Source: Glaciihabitans arcticus
Lineage (GTDB): Bacteria > Actinomycetota > Actinomycetes > Actinomycetales > Microbacteriaceae
Assembly: GCF_004310685.1 (NCBI RefSeq)
Contig: NZ_SISG01000001.1
Coordinates: 2,418,001 to 2,482,000 of the forward strand
Direction: 5' to 3'
DNA: 64,000 nucleotides
Position numbers and translations under genes: made by a program
Shown: positions 15,384 through 23,545 of the stretch, one piece after another
Position numbering within the stretch: the stretch's first letter is position 1
How the letters are laid out: every line of letters starts with the position of its first letter
Notes under the pieces: model-generated
The model's database searches: none
Told to the model about the DNA's origin: nothing
The model's input: only the letters and a program-made list of their open reading frames with translations

Positions 15384-16886
15384 CTAGACGGATGCCACGG
15401 TCTCCTCGACCACGTCGGCTGGCTTGCTCCACGCGCGCGGCGTGGGCTTCGCGAAGAAGAGCGCCGCGACCAGGCCGATCAGCGCAACCGCTGCGGGCAG
15501 GAACATGGCCTGTCCCATAGCGGCACTGAAGCCGTCGGCGATGGCATCGGGCATGGTGCCTCCGCCGAACTGTGATCCGCCCTCGGCCGCGCTTGCACCG
15601 ACCTCGGCCGTGATGCGGGCCTGCATCAGCGCGGCGATAGCGGCTGAGCCGAGCACCGCACCGATCTGGCGCGTGGTGTTGTACACACCGGAACCGGCAC
15701 CCGCGAGAGCCATCGGCAGGTTGCGCGTCGCCGTGGTGGAGAGCGGCGCCCAGATGCCCGCGTTGGCGAGACCGAGGAGGGCTGCGGGGAACAGCAGCAT
15801 CCAGATCGGCACGTCGGGCGACAGCATGGAGCCGAACCAGAACAGCGCGATCGCGAGGAAGGCGAAGCCGGTGCCCGCGATGTAGCGCGGGTTGACCCGA
15901 TCGACGAGCTTGCCGACCACGGGGGCGAGGCCACCGGAGATGACGGCCATCGGGATCAACATAAACGCCGACTGGGTCGGGGTGAGCTCGCGCACCGACT
16001 GGAAGAAGATCATCAGAGGCAGCACCATGCCGGTGATGACGAAGCCCATCGCGGTGATGGCAATGTTGGCGAGGCTGAAGTTGCGGTCACGGAACAGGCC
16101 GAGGGGAAGCAGCGGCTCACCCTTCTGCACGGCCTGCCACACGACGAACGCGATCAGCACGACGACGCCGACGATGATCAGCAGCGGCACGGTGATGAAG
16201 CCGGTGATGACACCCCAGTCGTAGGTCTCGCCCTCCTGCAGCCCGAAGACCACGAGGAAGAGGCCGACGCCACTCAGCACAACACCGAGGATGTCGAATT
16301 TGTGGGCGTGCGTCGTGAGCGAGGGCACGAGGCGCCAGGCCAGCACGAAGCCGATGATTCCGACGGGCACGTTGATGATGAAGATCCATTCCCAGCCGGG
16401 ACCGTCGACGAGCAGTCCGCCGAGGATCGGGCCGACGAGCGTCGCAACTCCGGCGGTCGCACCCCAGAGGCCCATGGCCGCACCGCGGCGGTCGGGGGCG
16501 AAGATGCGGGTGATGATCGCCATCGTCTGCGGCGTCATCAGCGCGGCGCCGAGACCCTGGACGACGCGGGCGACGATGAGCCATTCGATGTCCCCGGCCA
16601 CTCCGCACCACAGCGACGACAGCGTGAAGATGACGAGACCGACGAGGTACAGGTTCTTCGGGCCGAAGCGGTCACCGAGACGCCCGGTGATGAGCAGCGG
16701 TACGGCGTAGGCGAGCAGGTAGGCGCTCGTCACCCAGACGACGCTGTTGATGTCGGCGTCGAGGTCCTCGATGATCGCAGGGGTCGCGACCGAGACGATC
16801 GTCGAGTCGACGAGAATCATAAAGAATCCGAGCACAAGCGCCCAGAGCGCTGGCCACGGCTTTGCTATTACTTCTGGCTGGTTCAT
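15384..16886 (-). CDS. MFS drug efflux transporter, DHA2 (14-TM, EmrB/QacA) family
   Basis: The 500-residue protein has about 14 hydrophobic segments and DHA2 signatures: FFMILVDSTIVSVATPAI in TM1, the loop GRLGDRFGPKN between TM2 and TM3, and GATAGVATLVGPILGG (motif C of drug:H+ antiporters) in TM5. It should export a hydrophobic or cationic drug across the membrane using the proton gradient. It starts 7 nt after the PadR regulator gene on the same strand, so the two form an operon, and the regulator probably represses both until an inducing drug binds. Confidence 0.93.
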   Translation of the reverse strand: MNQPEVIAKPWPALWALVLGFFMILVDSTIVSVATPAIIEDLDADINSVVWVTSAYLLAYAVPLLITGRLGDRFGPKNLYLVGLVIFTLSSLWCGVAGDIEWLIVARVVQGLGAALMTPQTMAIITRIFAPDRRGAAMGLWGATAGVATLVGPILGGLLVDGPGWEWIFIINVPVGIIGFVLAWRLVPSLTTHAHKFDILGVVLSGVGLFLVVFGLQEGETYDWGVITGFITVPLLIIVGVVVLIAFVVWQAVQKGEPLLPLGLFRDRNFSLANIAITAMGFVITGMVLPLMIFFQSVRELTPTQSAFMLIPMAVISGGLAPVVGKLVDRVNPRYIAGTGFAFLAIALFWFGSMLSPDVPIWMLLFPAALLGLANAGIWAPLSTTATRNLPMALAGAGSGVYNTTRQIGAVLGSAAIAALMQARITAEVGASAAEGGSQFGGGTMPDAIADGFSAAMGQAMFLPAAVALIGLVAALFFAKPTPRAWSKPADVVEETVASV

Positions 16887-16893
16887 TTCTCTC

Positions 16894-17493
16894 TTAGTCC
16901 TTGATGGTGTGCTGGAGGCCGACAGGTTTCTCGGCCTCCCAGTCGATGACGCCGCTCTCGAGGTCGGCGATGAGTTTTTCGAGGTACGCGACCTCGGCGT
17001 CGTGCATGGCGAACAGGTACGGCGCGTCGAGCAGGTAGCGCGCGGGCACGCCCTTCGCCTGCACTTCCTCGTACTCGGTCATGCCCTGCTCGCGATCGAC
17101 GGCGAGCGCCGCGAGTCGCGTTCGGAGGAGCTGGATGACTTTGGATAGTGGCAGGTTGTGGGCTTGCCCAATGGCGAGCGGGAATCTCGGGTATTCGTTG
17201 ATCGGTTCGGCGATGAGCTCCTCGACGCGGTCGAGCAGCTGCTCTCGTCCCTCGTCGGTGATCTCGTAGGTGGTGCGCTCGGGCCGGTTGCCGTCGCGGT
17301 CGGTGCCCGTGACGCGCACGAGTCCGGCCTCGTCGAGCTTGTTGACCGCGTGGTACAGCGAGCCGGGCCGCACCTTGACAATGCGATCCTCCTTGCGCAG
17401 CAGCAGCACCTGGTACATCTCGTACGGGTGCATGGGGCGTTCGGCGAGCAGCGCGAGGGCCGCCATTCCGAGCGGCATGAGTTCGTACGACAT
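16894..17493 (-). CDS. PadR family transcriptional regulator
   Basis: The 199-residue product has a PadR winged helix: GMAALALLAERPMHPYEMY, LYHAVNKLDEAGLVR with the recognition helix, and the wing RPERTTYEITDEGREQLL. A C-terminal Vir_C-like helical dimerisation region follows. I chose the ATG at 17493 because AAGGA lies 6 nt upstream on the minus strand; a further in-frame ATG at 17520 lacks one. A perfect inverted repeat lies about 32-47 nt upstream. Its place directly before an MFS efflux gene is the standard PadR-controlled drug pump layout. Confidence 0.93.
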   Translation of the reverse strand: MSYELMPLGMAALALLAERPMHPYEMYQVLLLRKEDRIVKVRPGSLYHAVNKLDEAGLVRVTGTDRDGNRPERTTYEITDEGREQLLDRVEELIAEPINEYPRFPLAIGQAHNLPLSKVIQLLRTRLAALAVDREQGMTEYEEVQAKGVPARYLLDAPYLFAMHDAEVAYLEKLIADLESGVIDWEAEKPVGLQHTIKD

Positions 17494-17524
17494 GACTATT
17501 CCTTGTTGATTGTTCGGCATGAAC

Positions 17525-17540
17525 TATTCCAGTTGGAATA
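17525..17540. promoter_or_regulatory. Probable PadR operator
   Basis: TATTCC-agtt-GGAATA is a perfect 6-bp inverted repeat with a 4-nt centre, A/T-rich in GC-rich surroundings, directly upstream of padR. It also lies upstream of the divergent GH18-like gene. Confidence 0.6.
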
Positions 17541-17574
17541 TACGCTTCCCAGACTACTGATGCAAGAGGTGGTT

Positions 17575-17580
17575 TACGCT
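17575..17580 (+). promoter_or_regulatory. -10 element of a leaderless promoter for the GH18-like lipoprotein
   Basis: TACGCT, 6 nt before the ATG at 17587; it supports that start over an in-frame ATG at 17560. Confidence 0.5.
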
Positions 17581-17586
17581 CTCCGG

Positions 17587-18582
17587 ATGCGATCCGTCCT
17601 CGCGGGCCTCGCCGTGCTCGCCCTCGCCGGCTGCGCCGCGACCCCTGCCCTCTCCGCCGATGCGCCGACGGACAAGCCACTCAGCTTCACGGCTTTTCAG
17701 GGCGAGTGGTCGGATGCCCGGCTCATCGACCAGAGCGCCGACGCCATCGATGTGGTCGCCGTCGACGGGCTCAACCTGACCGCAGAGGGTGGAGTCACCC
17801 CCGCCAGCCCGGAAGCCCTCGCCCAGGCCGACCAGGCTCACACCGACGGGCTCACCGCCGAGATCATGATCGGCAACTTCGATGCCGACCTCTCCGACTT
17901 CAGTGAGGAACTCGCCTGGGCCACCCTGTCCGACCCTGCCCGCATCGAGACCGCAGCGAGCACCGTGGCCAACGTCGTCGCCGAGCAGGGTTGGGACGGC
18001 GTGAGCATCGACCTCGAGTCGCTCGAGGCGCGCGACACCGCCGGGCTCACGGCGTTCGCTGCGGCTCTGCGCGAAAAGCTCGGGCCCGCGAAGAGCCTCA
18101 GCATCGCGCTTATGGTGGAGCACTCGGCCGCCGGCTACGCGGACGCGGGCTATGACCTCGAGGCGCTTGTGCCGCTCATCGACCGCTTCGTCCTCATGGC
18201 CTACGACGAGCACGGGCCCTGGGAGGACATCCCGGGCCCGATCGGATCACTGGAATGGCAGCGCGCCGGCGTCGAAGGGCTGCTCGAGGTCGTACCGGCC
18301 GGGCAGATCGAGCTCGGCGTCGCGGGCTACGGCTACAGCTGGGGCGCCACCAACTCGGGCCAGCTCTCCGTGGAGGACGCACGCGGGATCGCCGGCGACG
18401 ACGCCGTGTGGGACGAGACTGCCGGCGAGTGGACGGCGACGGTCGGTGGGGTGGAAGTGTGGTGGAGTGACATCCGCTCGTTCCAGCAACGGGTCGAACT
18501 CGCCCAGGAACTCGGCCTCGGCGGGGTGGCGCTGTGGTCGCTCGAGACCAGCGACCCGATCGGTGCCGCCGACCTCGGGTAG
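17587..18582 (+). CDS. GH18-like glycosyl hydrolase lipoprotein
   Basis: The 331-residue product begins with a short signal peptide and lipobox ending LALAGC (lipidated Cys16), so it is anchored outside the membrane. The family 18 catalytic motif appears as DGVSIDLE (residues 137-144, proton donor Glu144), followed by LMAYDEHGP and a conserved C-terminal WSLETSDP. It resembles the YaaH/SpoVS-associated chitinase-like hydrolases that act on peptidoglycan or chitin fragments. Glu and both Asp positions are intact, so it should be active; the polymer attacked is unknown. It is monocistronic; a purS promoter overlaps its stop. Confidence 0.87.
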   Translation: MRSVLAGLAVLALAGCAATPALSADAPTDKPLSFTAFQGEWSDARLIDQSADAIDVVAVDGLNLTAEGGVTPASPEALAQADQAHTDGLTAEIMIGNFDADLSDFSEELAWATLSDPARIETAASTVANVVAEQGWDGVSIDLESLEARDTAGLTAFAAALREKLGPAKSLSIALMVEHSAAGYADAGYDLEALVPLIDRFVLMAYDEHGPWEDIPGPIGSLEWQRAGVEGLLEVVPAGQIELGVAGYGYSWGATNSGQLSVEDARGIAGDDAVWDETAGEWTATVGGVEVWWSDIRSFQQRVELAQELGLGGVALWSLETSDPIGAADLG

Positions 18583-18585
18583 AGT
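18580..18585 (+). promoter_or_regulatory. Probable -10 element for purS-purQ
   Basis: TAGAGT overlaps the stop codon of the GH18-like gene and would start a transcript near 18592, about 33 nt before purS. Confidence 0.4.
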
Positions 18586-18624
18586 TGGGGCATCCACCCC
18601 CGCGCGAACTCTTGGGAGTATTTG

Positions 18625-18867
18625 GTGCCAACAATCGTCGTAGAGGTCATGCCGAAGGCAGTGCTCCTCGACCCGCAGGGCAAGGCCGTCACCGGCGCCC
18701 TCCACCGCCTCGGCAAGTCGAACATCAGCGAGGTGCGCATCGGCAAGCGTTTCGAGGTCACTGTCGTCGAGGTCACGCCCGAGGTGCTCGCCGAGGTGCA
18801 GGCGCTCGCCGAGGACATCTTCTCCAACCAGGTCATCGAAGACGTCGTGAGCGTGACAGCGGTATGA
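18625..18867 (+). CDS. purS: Phosphoribosylformylglycinamidine synthase subunit PurS
   Basis: PurS is the small structural subunit that bridges PurQ and PurL in the three-part FGAM synthase. The 80-residue length is typical. [18 protein letters not shown] and the [20 protein letters not shown] segment are characteristic. GGGAG at 18614-18618 is a good Shine-Dalgarno 6 nt before the GTG. Its stop overlaps the purQ ATG by 4 nt, so PurS and PurQ are made together; PurL comes from a gene 4.7 kb away. Confidence 0.96.
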   Translation: MPTIVVEVMPKAVLLDPQGKAVTGALHRLGKSNISEVRIGKRFEVTVVEVTPEVLAEVQALAEDIFSNQVIEDVVSVTAV

Positions 18868-19565
18868 GAATCGGTGTCGTCACCTTCCCCGGATCCCTCG
18901 ACGACCGCGACGCCCAGCGCGCCGTACGTCTCGCCGGCGGTGAGGCCGTAGCCCTCTGGCACGGCGACCACTCGCTCGACGGTGTCGACGCGATTGTGCT
19001 GCCCGGCGGCTTCAGCTACGGCGATTACCTGCGCTGTGGCGCCATTGCGGCCCACTCGCCGATCATGAGCGAGATCATCGACGCGGCGAACGGCGGAATG
19101 CCCGTGCTCGGCATCTGCAACGGCTTCCAGATTCTTGTCGAGGCGCACCTGCTGCCCGGCGGGCTGATCCGCAACGATCACGGCGACTTCATCTGCCGCG
19201 ACCAGAAGCTGCGCGTCGAGAACACCGACACCGCCTGGACGAGCGGATTCCAGACCGGCCAGGAGATCACCATTCCCCTGAAGAACGGCGAGGGCGGCTT
19301 CATCGCCGACCAGGAGACCATCAACCGCCTCGAGGGTGAGGGCCAGGTCGCGTTCCGATACCTCGAGGTCAACCCCAACGGATCGGCCAACGACATCGCC
19401 GGCATCTCGAGCGCGCGCGGCAACGTGGTGGGGCTCATGCCGCATCCCGAGCACGCGGTCGAGGAGGGCTTCGGCCCCGACACCCGTGCAGCCATGCGCT
19501 CGGGCACCGACGGGATCACCTTCTTCACGAGCGTCATCCAGTCGTCGCTGCTCGCTCGCGCGTGA
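18864..19565 (+). CDS. purQ: Phosphoribosylformylglycinamidine synthase subunit PurQ (glutaminase)
   Basis: PurQ hydrolyses glutamine to supply ammonia to PurL. The 233-residue class I amidotransferase has the nucleophile Cys85 in GICNGFQ, the oxyanion region [14 protein letters not shown], and the His/Glu pair in [10 protein letters not shown]. Length is normal. ATG overlaps purS, and the DUF3817 membrane protein start overlaps the purQ stop (GTGA), so three genes are cotranscribed. Confidence 0.97.
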   Translation: MRIGVVTFPGSLDDRDAQRAVRLAGGEAVALWHGDHSLDGVDAIVLPGGFSYGDYLRCGAIAAHSPIMSEIIDAANGGMPVLGICNGFQILVEAHLLPGGLIRNDHGDFICRDQKLRVENTDTAWTSGFQTGQEITIPLKNGEGGFIADQETINRLEGEGQVAFRYLEVNPNGSANDIAGISSARGNVVGLMPHPEHAVEEGFGPDTRAAMRSGTDGITFFTSVIQSSLLARA

Positions 19566-20014
19566 CCCCGCGCAGTCTCTACCGTCTCGTCGCGATCGCC
19601 GAAACGGTCACCTGGACCCTGCTCATCACGGCCCTCATCGTGCGCGCTACGACCGGGCTCGCGATCGCCGTCACCGTCGCGGGCGGCCTGCACGGGTTCG
19701 TGTTCCTCGCCTACGGTGCGACCGCGCTGCTCGTCGGGATCAACCAGCGTTGGCGGCTCGCCGTCATCCTCTTCGCCGTTCTGACGGCTGTGGTGCCGTT
19801 CGCGACGATCCCCTTCGAACGCTGGCTGGAACGCCGCTCGCTGCTGGTCGGCGACTGGCGCACCGAGGCCACGGACGACCCGCGCGATGGCCGCCTCATC
19901 GACCGCCTGGTGCGCTGGATGCTGCGGCGCCCGTACCTGCTGCTGGCTCTCGTCGCCGTGGCAGTCGTTGTGGTGTTCGTGGTGCTGTTGCTGGCGGGGC
20001 CGCCGGGGAAGTAG
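19562..20014 (+). CDS. DUF3817 family integral membrane protein
   Basis: The 150-residue product begins with the DUF3817 pattern: [17 protein letters not shown], then [12 protein letters not shown] and a third membrane segment [20 protein letters not shown] followed by FERWLERR. An extra C-terminal hydrophobic helix (residues about 120-145) follows a charged linker. The function of DUF3817 is unknown; related proteins are found next to purine and guaA genes in actinobacteria, so a link to nucleotide metabolism or transport is possible but unproven. The GTG overlaps the purQ stop. Confidence 0.87.
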   Translation: MTPRSLYRLVAIAETVTWTLLITALIVRATTGLAIAVTVAGGLHGFVFLAYGATALLVGINQRWRLAVILFAVLTAVVPFATIPFERWLERRSLLVGDWRTEATDDPRDGRLIDRLVRWMLRRPYLLLALVAVAVVVVFVVLLLAGPPGK

Positions 20015-20067
20015 GGCTCGGCTCGGGACCGCGGACGAGGCCAGCGCGGGTCGGGCAGGCTGCTGGG

Positions 20068-20585
20068 ATGGCTGCGCGCAAGCCGATCCCGGCACCCCTC
20101 GATGGCATGCCATTCTCGATCCGCGACGCCCGACTCAGGCTGGATGGCCTCGTGGCGCTCGGCGACCACCTCGTGGGCGACCCGCGGCAGGTGGATCCCG
20201 GCGACCTGAGACCGTACGCGACTCTCGCGCAACTGGCGGCGAGCCTGCATGACTTCTCGGGACGTGGGGCGCGTGCCGCGGCATCCGCCCTGAAATTGAT
20301 CAGGGTTGGGGCCGAATCGCCGCCCGAGCTGCAGGGGGGGAGATCCTCGATCGGAAGGGCAGGCGGCTGGGGTTCGCTGACCTGTTATACCGCGAGGTGA
20401 GGGTCGTCATCGAGTACGACGGTGAGCATCACCGCACGAACTCCGCCGCCTACGACCGCGACGAGTCTCGCATCGAGAGCTTCATCGAGGCTGGCAACGC
20501 GGTGGTGCGAGTGCGCAAGGGCGCGCTGTTCACGCGGCCGGAGAGTGTCGTGGCGCGGGTTCGTCGCGCGTTCGAGACGAGCTAG
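20068..20585 (+). pseudogene. Degenerate DUF559-type endonuclease-domain gene
   Basis: The start (MAARKPIPAPLDGMPFS) and the end (a VIEYDGEHHRTNSAAYDRDE stretch, then ESFIEAGNAVVRVRKGALF) belong to one actinobacterial family with an AbiEi-like N-terminus and a C-terminal DUF559/Vsr-like nuclease fold, normally about 280-300 residues. Here the N-terminal motif jumps directly to LDGLVALGDHLVGDPRQV, so roughly 90 middle residues are missing. The C-terminal part is in a different frame, entered near a run of seven G (20334-20340). Residues between GAESP and ILDRKGRRLGFADL are also short. I read this as a gene with an internal deletion plus frameshift. Confidence 0.75.
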
Positions 20586-21784
20586 ACCGCGAGCGCAGCA
20601 GCCGCCCGGCGCTGGGCGGCCAGGTCCGCGATCGAGAGCACAACGGCGACCACGCAGAGCGCCGCGAGCACCGGTCCCGCGATGTCGACCGCGAGGCGCA
20701 GACCGAGGTTCGTGGCGAGCGCGCCCGCCCCGACGGCGGCGAGCGCCTGCAGCAGGTAGGCGAACAGGTAGAGCAGTGAGAGGGTCGCGCCGCGGTGCTC
20801 CGCGGGAGCTGTGCGGTTGAGCAATCCGAGGCCGCCGGTGAACGCGAACGAGTAGCCGATGCCTCCGACGACACACCAGACCAGAAGAAGAACGAGGCTT
20901 CCGGATGCCGCGCTCGCAACCATCACTCCGAGGCCGAGTAGTGACACCGAACCGCCCACGATGATGGCCACGTGCGCGGGAACTCTCGACAGGAACAACG
21001 CCGTCACACCGATCGACAGCGACGAGGTTCCGAGCAGCAGGCCGATCGTGAGCAGGTTGTCGGTGGCGGCGAGCTCGCGGGCCATGTTCGCGCCGAGCGA
21101 CAGGAAGATGGCGCCGACCGCGTAGGCGACCGAGACGGAGATGGTCGCGAGGATAAACGCACGCGTCATACCGGGGGCGAGGTGCGGGGCCTCGAAACGG
21201 AACGGGACCGCGGCGGCGGGGCGATCATCCGGAGTCAGCGCGACGAGCACCCAGGCAGTGACGCTCAGCACCAGGAGCACGGCGAAACTCAGCACGAGGG
21301 GCAGGGGTGCGAGCTCGGCGAGTGCACCGGAGACGATGAGGGCGAGTGTGAGACCGGTGGAGGTCGATATCGTGGCGAGCGTGCTCGCGAGCCGGGGGTT
21401 GCGGGTGTAGTTGTTCTCGACGAGTGCGGCCGAGGCGGCACCGATCGCGAAGCCGGTGCCGATGCCCTGTAGGGCGCGAGCCGCGAAGAGGAAGCCGACG
21501 TTCGGCGCGACGGCGAAGATGACGGCGGCGACCGCGATGAGACCGATGCCGAGCAGCATGGCGCGGCGACGGCCGATCGTGTCGGAGAGGCTGCCGAAGA
21601 CGAGCAATACGAGCAGGAGAGCGGCCGGGTAGGTCGCGAACACCGAGGTGGTGATGACGGAGGTGAGACCCCACTCGTCCGCGTAGACGGGGTAGAGCAC
21701 GCTTGGTGCACCGCTCGCCCACAGGCTGAGCGCGAGCACTACGGCGGAGGACCAGAACGTGCCGCGGCGGCCAAAACGAATCAT
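20582..21784 (-). CDS. MFS transporter (12-TM type)
   Basis: The 400-residue protein has about 12 hydrophobic segments with MFS motif A-like GSLSDTIGRRRAMLLG after TM2 and RALQGIGTGFAIGAA in TM4. It is divergent from an HxlR regulator with only 56 nt between starts, so it is probably a regulated exporter of a toxic small molecule; substrate unknown. TAGGCT lies 6 nt before the ATG (leaderless). Its stop shares CTAG with the stop of the convergent pseudogene. Confidence 0.92.
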   Translation of the reverse strand: MIRFGRRGTFWSSAVVLALSLWASGAPSVLYPVYADEWGLTSVITTSVFATYPAALLLVLLVFGSLSDTIGRRRAMLLGIGLIAVAAVIFAVAPNVGFLFAARALQGIGTGFAIGAASAALVENNYTRNPRLASTLATISTSTGLTLALIVSGALAELAPLPLVLSFAVLLVLSVTAWVLVALTPDDRPAAAVPFRFEAPHLAPGMTRAFILATISVSVAYAVGAIFLSLGANMARELAATDNLLTIGLLLGTSSLSIGVTALFLSRVPAHVAIIVGGSVSLLGLGVMVASAASGSLVLLLVWCVVGGIGYSFAFTGGLGLLNRTAPAEHRGATLSLLYLFAYLLQALAAVGAGALATNLGLRLAVDIAGPVLAALCVVAVVLSIADLAAQRRAAAALAV

Positions 21785-21790
21785 TGCGCG

Positions 21791-21834
21791 AGCCTATACC
21801 CCTAGCTTGGATTTTCCAACTTAGCTGGTAGGCT
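21791..21834. promoter_or_regulatory. Mirror-image divergent leaderless promoters sharing one palindrome
   Basis: On the minus strand TTGGAA (21814-21819), 17 nt, TAGGCT (21791-21796), 6 nt, ATG of the MFS gene. On the plus strand TTGGAT (21807-21812), 16 nt, TAGGCT (21829-21834), 6 nt, ATG of the HxlR gene. Both -35 elements lie in the palindrome TTGGA-ttt-TCCAA (21807-21819), a likely HxlR operator that would block both promoters at once. Confidence 0.65.
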
Positions 21835-21840
21835 GAGAGC

Positions 21841-22275
21841 ATGGAGAAGCGTTGCCAGATCGTCCGCACTCTCGACGTCGTGGGCGAGAAGTGGTCACTA
21901 CTCATTGTGCGCAACGCCCTGCGCGGGCAGACCCGGTTCTCCGAGTTCCGCGAGAGTCTCGGGGTGCCCACCGACGTGCTCACGTCCCGCCTCGCGACGC
22001 TCGTCGAGGGCGGGATCCTCGAGAAGCGGGCATACCGCGAACCCGGGAGTCGTGAACGATCGAGCTACCACCTGACCTCCGCAGGCGAGGGCCTCGGGTT
22101 GGTGTTCGCCGCCATGATCCAGTGGGGCGACGACTTCAACCCCGCTCCCACCGGCCCCGTCTATCGCGTGGTCGACCCCGCGGGCGGCGACGCGTTGCGC
22201 CTCACCTACGTCGACGAGCGCGGCGACACCCGGGAGTCAGCGAGCGTCGTGCGTGACAGCGACATGGCCCGGTAG
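21841..22275 (+). CDS. HxlR family transcriptional regulator
   Basis: The 144-residue protein has the HxlR/DUF24 winged helix: an N-terminal Cys in EKRCQIVRTLDVVGEKWSLL (here Cys5), the helix-turn-helix FSEFRESLGVPTDVLTSRL, and a wing RERSSYHLTSAGEG. Cys at this position senses quinones or oxidants in some family members (YodB, HypR), so redox sensing is plausible. It is divergent from an MFS exporter and probably controls it. The C-terminal 13 codons overlap the 3' end of the convergent MscS gene by 39 nt. Confidence 0.92.
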   Translation: MEKRCQIVRTLDVVGEKWSLLIVRNALRGQTRFSEFRESLGVPTDVLTSRLATLVEGGILEKRAYREPGSRERSSYHLTSAGEGLGLVFAAMIQWGDDFNPAPTGPVYRVVDPAGGDALRLTYVDERGDTRESASVVRDSDMAR

Positions 22276-23406
22276 CGGTATGGATGACGTGAACTGTGCC
22301 GCCCGCTCCTGCGCGTCCACGGTTCCCGTGAAGAGTCCGATCGGCTCGGTCTTGGTGCGCTCCGGCTTCTTGACGGCGGCCTCGACGAGCTCGATGCGCT
22401 GGCGGGGCAGCCCGGCACCCTGGGCCTGGATCCACTCGACCATCTCCTCGCGGATGTAGCAGCGCAGGTCGAACAGCGTCGGAGCGTCGATCGCGGTGAC
22501 AAGGATCCGCACGCGCACGAACCCGCCGACGGCATCCGTCACCTGCAGCACGGACGCGCGGCCGTCCCAGATGGTGGCGCGCTGGAGCACCTTCTCGAGC
22601 TCGACCCGCATTGCGGACGGGCTGATGCGCCAGTCGAGGTCGAACTCGACGGCACCGAGCAGCTCGGAGCTGTTGCGCGTCCAGTTCTGGAACGGCTTCG
22701 TCGTGAACCAGGTCGAGGGCAGCACCATGCGGCGGTCATCCCACAGGTGCACCACGACATAGGAGAGCGTGACCTCCTCGATGCGGCCCCACTCGTTCTC
22801 GACGATGACCACGTCGTCGACACGGATCGCGTCACTGAAGGCGAGCTGGATTCCGGCGAACACGTTGGCGAGAGTGGACTGCGCGGCGAGACCGGCGACG
22901 ACGCTGACCAGGCCGGCGGAGGCGAGCACGCTCGTTCCCACGGCCTCGACGCCCGGAAAGGTGAGCAGGATGGCGCCGATGGCGAGGATCGTGATCACGA
23001 CGTTGACCAGGCGGCTCACGATCGCGAGCTGAGTGTGCATGCGCCGCGCCACCTTGTTGTCGGGAATGTCGGTGCGGTAGCGGGACATCCCGATGCCGAT
23101 GGCGAAGCCGAGGAGCGCGCCGAGCAGCCAGGCGATCGCAACGATCGCCGCGATCAGCAGGCCGTGCTGCACCAGCCCGAGGTAGGTGGGAGCCGGGAAC
23201 GCCAGCTGCACGGCCGCGACCACCGCGATCACGAGCATCAGCAGTCGGAACGGATGACGCGCACGGCTCGTCAGCGACTTCGGCCACTCGCGCCGGCGCG
23301 CGAACAGCCGGGCGATGCCGGCGACGATCGCGACGAGTACCAGCGCCGCGACGAGCGCGATGCCGAGCACAACGAAGAAGGCGAGCCAGGGGGACAGCTG
23401 GGGCAT
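22237..23406 (-). CDS. Mechanosensitive ion channel of the MscS family
   Basis: The 389-residue protein has about five membrane segments. The pore helix is GTSVLASAGLVSVVAGLAAQ followed by STLANVFAGIQLAF, the MscS TM3 signature, then the beta domain with DDVVIVENEWGRIEEVTLSY and VLPSTWFTTKPFQNW. It opens on membrane tension to release solutes after osmotic downshock. I chose the ATG at 23406 because GAGGAG precedes it on the minus strand; another in-frame ATG lies 33 nt upstream. It is divergent from purL. Confidence 0.93.
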   Translation of the reverse strand: MPQLSPWLAFFVVLGIALVAALVLVAIVAGIARLFARRREWPKSLTSRARHPFRLLMLVIAVVAAVQLAFPAPTYLGLVQHGLLIAAIVAIAWLLGALLGFAIGIGMSRYRTDIPDNKVARRMHTQLAIVSRLVNVVITILAIGAILLTFPGVEAVGTSVLASAGLVSVVAGLAAQSTLANVFAGIQLAFSDAIRVDDVVIVENEWGRIEEVTLSYVVVHLWDDRRMVLPSTWFTTKPFQNWTRNSSELLGAVEFDLDWRISPSAMRVELEKVLQRATIWDGRASVLQVTDAVGGFVRVRILVTAIDAPTLFDLRCYIREEMVEWIQAQGAGLPRQRIELVEAAVKKPERTKTEPIGLFTGTVDAQERAAQFTSSIPLPGHVAVTHDAR

Positions 23407-23503
23407 GGGGAACTCCTCGGGTGGATGGACGGCCTCCACGCTGAGGATTGCAGCCCACCACCGTAGCGGAGCGGTCTGGGTATCGGCTCCGTGCGGTCGC
23501 CCT

Positions 23504-23509
23504 TAGAAT
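23504..23509 (+). promoter_or_regulatory. Probable -10 element for purL
   Basis: TAGAAT would start a transcript near 23516, leaving about 30 nt of leader that includes AGGAG (23537-23541) before the GTG. Confidence 0.45.
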
Positions 23510-23545
23510 TGGAGGTATCTGGCCGTCCCCTTTTCCAGGAGCCTC

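Noticed and set aside
20582-23406. Resistance island or mobile element carrying two regulators and an exporter beside a pseudogene
   Set aside because: No transposase, integrase, flanking repeats or base-composition change was seen; the genes look like ordinary chromosomal content.
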